Below, piece after piece: positions 57,851 through 64,000 of a DNA stretch of 64,000 nucleotides. This DNA comes from Paenarthrobacter sp. JL.01a (lineage in GTDB: Bacteria; Actinomycetota; Actinomycetes; Actinomycetales; Micrococcaceae): positions 2,480,001 to 2,544,000 of the forward strand of contig NZ_CP104877.1 of the NCBI RefSeq assembly GCF_025452095.1, given 5' to 3'. The notes below the pieces were generated by a model. It was given only the letters and a program-made list of their open reading frames with translations, ran no database searches and was not told the origin of the DNA. Made by a program: the position numbers and the translations under genes. Position 1 is the stretch's first letter. Each line of letters starts with the position of its first letter.

Positions 57851-58878
57851 CCCTTGCGCTCCTTGGGTGCTGAACTGCGCACGGCGCGCAATGCGCGCAG
57901 GTGCCTGAGCGGCTCAGGGATGGCGAGGGCAAGGGCCGCCAGTGCGAGCAGCCAGTAGAGTTCGATCCTGCCGGGTGCGTCCTCTGTGCTTGCGGAGAGG
58001 GTCCCCGGTTGGGCTTTGCCGAGCATGTCGGAGACGGGTTCCTTGGCTGTTCGGTGGGCATAGGGGACGTTGAGTTCTTCGGCGATGCTGCGGAGCTGTT
58101 GTTCGTCAATCCTGGAGATGGCGTCCTGTCCCCCGCTCTGGTTCCGGTCTTTCACATAGGCGGTGGTGTTCCTGGAGTAGTCCTTCATCCGCCCGCCCGC
58201 TTCGGTTCCATAACCGAGTACCGCTCCCCCGGCTACGATGGACCCATCCATGGGCGAGGGGGCTGCGGCGCTGGTGTTTTCGCCGTCGCCCGCGTAAAGG
58301 ACCAAAGCCGGCCTTCCCGGGTGTTGTTCCCGGGCCGCAACGAGTCTTTCTTTCAGCAGCTGCCCGGCTCCGGTCACGCTGCTGCCCTTGGCGTACCGCG
58401 GGTTCTGCGGTTGAAGGGTCGCCATGCTGGTTTGGAGGGCGGTGGCGTCCTGGGACAGAGGCATCCGGACGGTGGCCTTGTCATCGAAAGTGATAAGGGA
58501 GAACTTGGCGCCGGCGAGTTCTTGCGCGATGGCCATAACGTCCCGTTGGACGCCGGACAACCGGGTTGCGGCCCCGTTGTAGTCTTCTGCGCCCATGCTG
58601 GTGCTGGTGTCCACCACAAAAAAGACGTCGAGTTCGGCTGTCGATGTCTGGGCGTGCCCACCGGCCCAGCCAGGCCGCAAGGCAGCCAGGAGCAAGAGCA
58701 CGACGACGACGCAGCGGTTGAGCGCCGGGCGTACCTTTCGCGGTGACCGGCGTTGCGGTGACCGCCGTTGCGTTGCCAGGGTCCAAGGACGCAGGCTCCA
58801 TACGGTAAAGGCGATGGCTCCAAGACCCACGGCAGCAAGGAGCGGCCACGGCAGGATCGGGGCTACGGTCATGGTCAT
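57847..58878 (-). CDS. von Willebrand factor A domain membrane protein (BatB-like)
   Basis: 343 aa. Two N-terminal membrane helices, a vWA domain with the metal site DTSTSM near residue 90 and further motif GDGENTS, and one C-terminal helix (LYWLLALAALALAIPEPL). The ATG overlaps the previous stop as ATGA. Probably exposes a metal-dependent adhesion domain outside the cell. Confidence 0.85.
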   Translation of the reverse strand: MTMTVAPILPWPLLAAVGLGAIAFTVWSLRPWTLATQRRSPQRRSPRKVRPALNRCVVVVLLLLAALRPGWAGGHAQTSTAELDVFFVVDTSTSMGAEDYNGAATRLSGVQRDVMAIAQELAGAKFSLITFDDKATVRMPLSQDATALQTSMATLQPQNPRYAKGSSVTGAGQLLKERLVAAREQHPGRPALVLYAGDGENTSAAAPSPMDGSIVAGGAVLGYGTEAGGRMKDYSRNTTAYVKDRNQSGGQDAISRIDEQQLRSIAEELNVPYAHRTAKEPVSDMLGKAQPGTLSASTEDAPGRIELYWLLALAALALAIPEPLRHLRALRAVRSSAPKERKG

Positions 58879-59870
58879 TGCTCCAACCGCCGTCCCAGGA
58901 CCAGCATGCCCAGACCGGCCAGCAACGCAACACCCAAGGGCCAGCCAGGGGCGTCGGCAACGACTGCCTGCGGAGCTGAGACGTAGGTGGTCGCTTCGGT
59001 CTCCTGGACCTTTCGGACGATGCGGGGCACGGCCTCGGGGTTCTCCACGCCGGAGTAGGTGCCCCCTGTCGCCTCGACGGCGGCCTTGAGTTGGGCGCCC
59101 GGCTGATCGGGTTGGTCCCCGTAATCCAGGTCGCTGGGGTTCAGGGCGTGGACTTTCACGTTCTTGCTGCCGGCAAGGGCGGCGGCTTCGGAGAGGGTAA
59201 AGATGGGTGATCCCGAGACGAAGTTGTCCGTGGCCACTACAACCGACCGCGAGCGCGCGGTGTCCCCTGTAGCCTTGCCGCTGGTATCCGTGTCGGGGAA
59301 GCTCTGGACACAGGAGGCCAGGCCGTCACCAATGAGGGACGAACCCGCTCCGTTCCAGGTGCCGTCGAAGAACGATCCCGCTCCGTCGGTCAAGGCCTTT
59401 TCAGCTTGGCTCAGCTGCTCCTCGACGTAGTCGTAGTCATCGGTGAGGGGAAAGAGCTGCACGCTGCTGCTGTCGAAAATGACCATCCCGATCCTCTCGC
59501 CGTCGAACTGCTTGGCGAGATCCTTGAAAACAGCCGTCAACGCGGCGTCGGTGCTTGCCATGGAACCGGATACGTCCAGGCACAGCACGATGTCCCGGTT
59601 GCGGATCTCAGGTTGTTCTGTGGAGCGCAGCGCTGGCCGGGCAGCGGTGATGGCGGTGGCAAGCAGGAACACCCCTGCCAGCAGGGCAGCGAGGACCAGC
59701 CGCGTCCGGTAGCGGCGAAGCGCGTGCCGGTATTCGGGCAGTTCCGTGAGCCTGTCGCCATGGGCGACCACCCGGGTTTGAACTGAACGACGACGCCGAA
59801 GGTACAGCCAGGCGGCGACAGTCACCGCGGCGGCAGCCAGGGGAAGGATCCACCAGTTGGTCAGTTCCAC
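58875..59870 (-). CDS. von Willebrand factor A domain membrane protein (BatA-like)
   Basis: 331 aa, GTG start overlapping the previous gene by 10 bases. Aerotolerance-type architecture: helix at the N-terminus, second helix at about 58-78, vWA domain with DVSGSM (metal site) and VATDNFVSGSP, and a C-terminal helix. It pairs with the next vWA gene. Confidence 0.87.
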   Translation of the reverse strand: MELTNWWILPLAAAAVTVAAWLYLRRRRSVQTRVVAHGDRLTELPEYRHALRRYRTRLVLAALLAGVFLLATAITAARPALRSTEQPEIRNRDIVLCLDVSGSMASTDAALTAVFKDLAKQFDGERIGMVIFDSSSVQLFPLTDDYDYVEEQLSQAEKALTDGAGSFFDGTWNGAGSSLIGDGLASCVQSFPDTDTSGKATGDTARSRSVVVATDNFVSGSPIFTLSEAAALAGSKNVKVHALNPSDLDYGDQPDQPGAQLKAAVEATGGTYSGVENPEAVPRIVRKVQETEATTYVSAPQAVVADAPGWPLGVALLAGLGMLVLGRRLEQ

Positions 59871-60316
59871 GCGTGGACCACCTGACGGGCAATGTCGGCT
59901 GAGTGCCGTACGGGCTGGACGTGCCGGGCGGAGAATTCGCTGGGGTAGATGCCAGCAATGCCTTCAGCCAAGGTATCCAGGCCTTCGCCCCGCAACTCAT
60001 CCAGGGTCATGGAGGTGACGGGAAGGCCTGTGGCAGCTCCCGCGAACTCCCGCACGAGGAAGCTGAGCCTCTGGTGGGCTTCGCGCTCAGGTACGCGGCC
60101 GGCGTCGGCGTCTGCTGCAGTGTCCTCTATCGCGGCAAGGCAGCGGGACCGTAGAGTCTCCACCTCCGGCAGACCGGGCGTTTGCACAGTGGCGGTGCGT
60201 GCCCGGCGAGGCAGCAGGAGCCACCCGTACCATCCGGCCACGAGAACCGTGAGCAGGACTCCCAGCCACATCCAGATGCCTTGGTACGGGAGGGGTGCGT
60301 AGAAGTCAGCCGGCAC
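59861..60316 (-). CDS. DUF4381-like membrane protein
   Basis: 151 aa, GTG start overlapping the DUF58 gene by 11 bases. One N-terminal transmembrane helix (WMWLGVLLTVLVAGWYGWLL), then a helical cytoplasmic part ending in FSARHVQPVRHSADIARQVV. Size and place match the DUF4381 component of MoxR/Bat operons; sequence similarity is loose. Confidence 0.65.
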   Translation of the reverse strand: MPADFYAPLPYQGIWMWLGVLLTVLVAGWYGWLLLPRRARTATVQTPGLPEVETLRSRCLAAIEDTAADADAGRVPEREAHQRLSFLVREFAGAATGLPVTSMTLDELRGEGLDTLAEGIAGIYPSEFSARHVQPVRHSADIARQVVHAWN

Positions 60317-61268
60317 ACTGGCCCCTTTGCGACCGGCGGCCCGGGCCCGGCGCGCCGGACCGATGCTTTTCCAGCACGGCGAAGACCTTCGCTACGACAT
60401 CCGCGCTGCCCTCGACCTGTTCCTCCGCAATGCCCAAACGGCGGAAGAGCGCTGCTCGAAGCTCATCGCGCTGAGCCATTGCGTGCTCGTACGCGGCACG
60501 GATTTCCCTGTCCGCGGCAAGCAGGAAAGGTATGGCGGTGCCCGTGCCGATGTCAGTGCTGTCCAGAACTCCCTGTGCCCCGGCTCCCTGTGTCTCGGTC
60601 CCCCGTGTCTCGATCCCGGGCGCAAGGTGGGCATCGCGCACGGTCAACCAGAGCACTTCATGCCGCGCCCTCAGCCTGCGCATCAGATCCGCGGTGGTGG
60701 CGTCCGGAAGGAATTCGTCAGCAATAACCACAATCAACATTCGTCCTTTGAGGTACCGCAGGACGTAATCGAGCTGCCGGGCGATCCCACTTGTTTCGCC
60801 ATGCAACGTGATGGTGGAGTCAATCTCCCGCAGCAGCCGCTCCAGGTGTTCCTCACCGCCTTTGGGAGGCAGGTACATGGAAGCACCGGCATTCCCGTGC
60901 ACCAGGCCAACGTCGTCCCCGTGTCGGCACGCGAGGTAGCCGATGACCCCGGCCGCGTTGACAGCAAGGTCCTTCTTGCTTTCGCCTGAGAACGCCTCTG
61001 CTGCCATGTTCCGACCGGAGTCCACCAGCAGGAGTACGGAGTGTCGACGTACCGCCACATACCGTTTGACGAGCGGTGAGCCGTGCCGGGCCGTGGCCTT
61101 CCAGTCGATGTCTCTGACTTCATCACCGGAGACATAGCTGCGCAGTTCGTCGAAGTCCATGCTGCGGCCCTTGAAGACGGAGCCGTATTCGCCGTCGAGC
61201 AGGCTCAGTGTCCTGCGGTGGGCGAAGATGAACATCTTCGACTTAACGCGTTTCAGAAGGCTGGGCAC
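60306..61268 (-). CDS. DUF58 domain protein
   Basis: 320 aa, GTG start 12 bp after moxR. The diagnostic DUF58 segment is DEVRDIDWKATARHGSPLVK (residues about 49-68), with a vWA-like remainder (LLLVDSGRNM). A low-complexity insert (ETRGTETQGAGAQG) lies at about residue 225. DUF58 proteins act with MoxR ATPases. Confidence 0.9.
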   Translation of the reverse strand: MPSLLKRVKSKMFIFAHRRTLSLLDGEYGSVFKGRSMDFDELRSYVSGDEVRDIDWKATARHGSPLVKRYVAVRRHSVLLLVDSGRNMAAEAFSGESKKDLAVNAAGVIGYLACRHGDDVGLVHGNAGASMYLPPKGGEEHLERLLREIDSTITLHGETSGIARQLDYVLRYLKGRMLIVVIADEFLPDATTADLMRRLRARHEVLWLTVRDAHLAPGIETRGTETQGAGAQGVLDSTDIGTGTAIPFLLAADREIRAAYEHAMAQRDELRAALFRRLGIAEEQVEGSADVVAKVFAVLEKHRSGAPGPGRRSQRGQCAG

Positions 61269-61280
61269 CTGCCGGCCCCG

Positions 61281-62318
61281 CTACGGCGTCTGGACGGACG
61301 CCAGCACGGCATCGATGACGGTCTCCACGGCAACGCCCTCAACGACGGCGTCGAAGCCAAGGATGATGCGGTGGCGGAGGACCCGGTGTGCCAGGTTCTT
61401 TACGTCTTCCGGGATGACGTGGTCGCGGCCGTTGAGCAGTGCCAAGGCCCTTGCCGCCTGGCTGAAGGCGATGCTGGCCCGCGGGCTCGCCCCGAATTCC
61501 ACAAGGTTGGCCAGGTGTGGCTCCAGGTACTGCGCAGCGTTCCTGGTGACGTAGGCAAGGCCCACGATGTAGCGCACGATGGCGGGGTCGATGTAGACCC
61601 GACGCACAAGTTCCTGGACCTGCACCACGGCATCGAGGGAGGCAGCGGCCGGCGGCTTTTGCCCGGCGCCGAAAACCCCTGCGTCGATCCGCCGGATAAC
61701 CTCGGCTTCCTCAGCAGGGCTGGGGTAATCCAGGACATCCTTGAGCATGAACCTGTCCATCTGCGCTTCGGGCAGGCGGTATGTCCCCTCTTGTTCAATG
61801 GGGTTCTGGGTAGCCAGCACCAGGAACGGCTGCGGCAAGGGATACGATTCCCCGCCGATTGAGGTTTGGCGTTCCTGCATTGCTTCCAGCATGGCGCTTT
61901 GGGTTTTTGCACTGGACCGGTTGATCTCATCCAGCAACACGATGTTGGCATGGACCGGCCCCAGCTGGGTGACGAAGGTGCCTTTGGCGGCGTCGAAAAT
62001 CTGGGTGCCGGCAATATCGCTGGGAAGCAGGTCGGGGGTGCACTGGATCCGGCGGAAGTCGGCACTGACGGATTCGGCAATGGTTTGGGCCGCCGTTGTC
62101 TTGGCCAGTCCTGGAACACTTTCCAGCAGCACATGGCCCCCGGTGAGCAGCCCGATCAGCAGCGTCTCCCGCAGCCGTGCCTGGCCCACTACCTTGTTCT
62201 CGAAGCTGCGGACGATGCTGCCCACCAGTTGCTGGGCACGCGCCATGTCTGGTGCATCGATTCCGGCCATGGCTGTGATCTGGTGCACTCGGGTCCCCTC
62301 GCTGGCGTTATGAGTCAT
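61281..62318 (-). CDS. MoxR-family AAA+ ATPase
   Basis: 345 aa. Walker A is ESVPGLAKTT (residues about 66-75), Walker B LLDEINRSSAKTQ, and sensor 1 LATQNPIEQEGTYRLPEAQ, all typical of MoxR. These ATPases act as chaperones that mature or load metal into partner proteins, here presumably the vWA proteins. First gene of the operon; ATG without a visible Shine-Dalgarno. Confidence 0.93.
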   Translation of the reverse strand: MTHNASEGTRVHQITAMAGIDAPDMARAQQLVGSIVRSFENKVVGQARLRETLLIGLLTGGHVLLESVPGLAKTTAAQTIAESVSADFRRIQCTPDLLPSDIAGTQIFDAAKGTFVTQLGPVHANIVLLDEINRSSAKTQSAMLEAMQERQTSIGGESYPLPQPFLVLATQNPIEQEGTYRLPEAQMDRFMLKDVLDYPSPAEEAEVIRRIDAGVFGAGQKPPAAASLDAVVQVQELVRRVYIDPAIVRYIVGLAYVTRNAAQYLEPHLANLVEFGASPRASIAFSQAARALALLNGRDHVIPEDVKNLAHRVLRHRIILGFDAVVEGVAVETVIDAVLASVQTP

Positions 62319-62424
62319 GCCGCAGGCGGTGGGCTGATGTTTCCGCCTGCATCGGCCACTCTATCCAAACGGGCGTAGATCCGGCCCGCAATGGGTACCC
62401 CTCCCCATGGAGGGCCCCGAGGTC

Positions 62425-62430
62425 TATCCT
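62425..62430 (+). promoter_or_regulatory. -10 hexamer of the 67-codon ORF
   Basis: TATCCT ends 6 nt before the ATG at 62437. Confidence 0.45.
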
Positions 62431-62436
62431 TTTGCC

Positions 62437-62640
62437 ATGCATCAGCTACCAGCCGCCTATCAGAACTACCTTGCATCCCAGGATCAGCACGTCATCGACG
62501 CCGTACGCCCAGTACTGCTGCAGTCAGCAGCTGACGAACGTCACGGCGTCCGAATAACCTTCAACAGGGGTCCAACCGGACATCAGGCCCACTTGGACGA
62601 GTCCATCCCTTACGGCGAAATCATCGAAGATATCGACTGA
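62437..62640 (+). CDS. Small hypothetical protein
   Basis: 67 aa from the ATG at 62437. I do not recognise it. It is soluble, acidic at the end (IPYGEIIEDID) and has no cysteine or membrane segment. Lies alone between moxR (divergent) and the ROK gene (convergent, 24 bp away). A leaderless promoter-like hexamer supports it as a real gene. Confidence 0.6.
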   Translation: MHQLPAAYQNYLASQDQHVIDAVRPVLLQSAADERHGVRITFNRGPTGHQAHLDESIPYGEIIEDID

Positions 62641-62664
62641 ACCGGCCAGGGAAAAGCCTGTGCG

Positions 62665-63915
62665 TCAGCCCTCCAACAGGAGCCGTTGTGCGCGGGGGGC
62701 CAGCATGTGCTCCAGGACCAGGCAGGCCGCGCCAATAGCGCCGACATCTTCGCCTACTCCGGTACCCACGACTTCAAGTCCGTGGATCATGCGGGCTGCG
62801 TTGTTATCGTCCAGGAGACCGGGAACGCGGTCCAGGAAATACGGGGACATGCGGCCCCAGAACGGGCCTCCAAAGACGACACGCTCAACGTCCAGCGTGT
62901 TCGTCACCACGGACACCGCGCGTGCCACGAGCGTGGCTGACTTGTCCAAAATCGCAATGGCGCGTTCGTCGCCGGCGTCGGCTTTGTCGCACAGCTCGGC
63001 GAAGCGCTCCTGAACCTCGGGGCCATCCGCCCCATGCCCGTGCCCATCCAGGACACCTGCGGCTTCGGCCTCTGCGACAAGCACCTGCGGGATACAGGAG
63101 GACTTGACGCATCCGCGCAGGCCACAATCACAAGCCGGACCTTCGGGGTCAACGATGATATGGCCGATTTCGCCGGCGTTGCCCGACGTTCCGCGGACAA
63201 CCTCGTCGTTGAGCACGATGCCGCAACCGATACCGGTTCCCATGTACATGAAAACGAAGCTTCCGGCCCCGCTCGCACCGCCCGCCCATGTCTCGGCCAC
63301 GGCCGCGCTGGTCACGTCTTTGTCCACCAGCGTTTCCAGGCCGGTGGCCTCAGCCAACGCCTCCCGGATCCGCACCCTGTCCCAGCCCGTCAGGAGCGGC
63401 GGTTCCACCACGGATCCTTCATCCAGGTCGATCGGGCCAGGAACAGCAACACCCAGGCCGGCGATCTTCGCCGCATCAACGCCGGACTCTTCAATCAGTG
63501 TTCCGACCTGTCCGGCGATGCTGGTGATCACCTCGGCCGGGTCACCGGCGGGCGTAGCCAAGCGGGAATGCTTGACGACATCCCCGAGCAGGTCCAGGAC
63601 GACAAAAGTGATGACGGCTGGGTCCAGGTGAACTCCGACCGCGTACATTCCCGCCGGGTTCAACCTCAGGATGGTCCGCGGCTTCCCCGGACCCGATCCT
63701 TCCTTGCCGGCTTCGACGATGAGCTGCTGGTCCAGGAGCCGCCGGGAAATGTTCGAGATCGTTTGCGGTGACAGCCCAACGATCTGTGCAAGCTCCACCC
63801 GGCTGAGTCCGCCCGGAGACCGCCGGATCGCCTCCAGAATGACGGTCAGGTTGAAGTCCCCCATGCGGGGTAGGTTGGTTCCGCGCCTCGGTGTCGGCTG
63901 CCGGATCTCAGTCAC
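62665..63915 (-). CDS. ROK-family transcriptional repressor
   Basis: 416 aa, GTG start with AGGGG upstream. A winged helix at residues about 20-75 (GLSRVELAQIVGLSPQTISNISRRL) is followed by the ROK sugar-kinase-like fold with GVAVPGPID, YMGTGIGCGIVL and the zinc motif CDCGLRGC. The residue after that motif that is usually Glu (GC-x-E) is Lys here, which may weaken sugar binding. The effector is probably a sugar; its regulated genes lie outside the window. A short inverted repeat ATTCG-N12-CGAAT (63930-63951) just upstream could be its own operator. Confidence 0.9.
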   Translation of the reverse strand: MTEIRQPTPRRGTNLPRMGDFNLTVILEAIRRSPGGLSRVELAQIVGLSPQTISNISRRLLDQQLIVEAGKEGSGPGKPRTILRLNPAGMYAVGVHLDPAVITFVVLDLLGDVVKHSRLATPAGDPAEVITSIAGQVGTLIEESGVDAAKIAGLGVAVPGPIDLDEGSVVEPPLLTGWDRVRIREALAEATGLETLVDKDVTSAAVAETWAGGASGAGSFVFMYMGTGIGCGIVLNDEVVRGTSGNAGEIGHIIVDPEGPACDCGLRGCVKSSCIPQVLVAEAEAAGVLDGHGHGADGPEVQERFAELCDKADAGDERAIAILDKSATLVARAVSVVTNTLDVERVVFGGPFWGRMSPYFLDRVPGLLDDNNAARMIHGLEVVGTGVGEDVGAIGAACLVLEHMLAPRAQRLLLEG

Positions 63916-64000
63916 TGATGCCCCTAGTCATTCGGAAAATCTTCGTCGAATTTGATCTGTGTCTGCATCGTACGGCACCACTGGTCCCACGGATACGAGC

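Noticed and set aside
60580-60625. Short repeated CCCTGTGTCTCGG-like units inside the DUF58 gene
   Set aside because: They encode a low-complexity insert (ETRGTETQG) in frame and do not form a separate element.

Overview
The window is a 64 kb piece of a high-GC actinobacterial chromosome, most likely Arthrobacter or Paenarthrobacter (Micrococcaceae). This rests on the mycothiol genes (mycoredoxin, S-(hydroxymethyl)mycothiol dehydrogenase), the class Ib ribonucleotide reductase nrdHIEF, the DUF222/HNH protein, many GTG/TTG starts, and a gene order matching the Mycobacterium tuberculosis rarA-to-thrS segment. Almost every base is coding. I see no prophage, insertion sequence, CRISPR array, tRNA or rRNA.

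Layout. 0.1-12 kb: rarA, an acVLRF1-type protein, a GNAT enzyme, aspS, hisS, an exported cyclophilin, a DUF349 protein, an orphan AbiEi-like protein and rel. 12-19.5 kb: one leftward operon pdxT-yebC-ruvC-ruvA-ruvB-yajC-secD-secF (vitamin B6, Holliday junction processing, Sec motor). 19.5-29.5 kb: divergent murT-gatD (lipid II amidation), a CapA-like lipoprotein, an M3 peptidase, pdxS, and thrS-HIT-pgsA. 29.5-33.5 kb: a LexA-controlled mutagenic cassette (DUF6504, dnaE2). 33.5-43.4 kb: TetR/FAD monooxygenase pair, SRAP protein, mycothiol genes (mrx1, mscR, an MBL hydrolase), a lipoate-ligase-like protein, a thioesterase, a DedA protein, a coiled-coil protein and a FAD/Rieske fusion. 43.4-47.1 kb: an accessory-looking pocket (AlkD-like fragment, YhcG nuclease, small S1 protein with an upstream 22-codon ORF, DUF222-HNH protein). 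47.1-51.1 kb: ferric iron ABC transporter fbpABC under a DtxR/IdeR-like box. 51.2-55.5 kb: nrdHIEF under two NrdR boxes and next to a cluster of near-consensus DnaA boxes. 55.6-57.1 kb: LysR regulator and DUF2004 protein. 57.1-62.3 kb: tightly overlapped MoxR-DUF58-DUF4381-vWA-vWA-TPR operon. The window ends with a 67-codon ORF and a ROK-family repressor.

The clearest theme is regulatory. Many genes start without a Shine-Dalgarno sequence and have a TANNNT hexamer ending 6 nt (sometimes 7) before the start codon, as expected for leaderless mRNAs. The same arrangement marks the unannotated 22-codon ORF at 45425-45493. DNA synthesis and repair genes carry recognisable control sites: a LexA box before dnaE2, and NrdR and DnaA-like boxes before nrdH. 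Iron uptake carries a DtxR-like box and mycoredoxin a SigR-like promoter. The best candidates for something undescribed are the leaderless 22-codon ORF, the DnaA-box cluster at nrdH, a contracted acVLRF1 protein that appears to lack its catalytic loop, a MurT without its usual zinc ribbon, and a nested inverted-repeat element between mrx1 and mscR.
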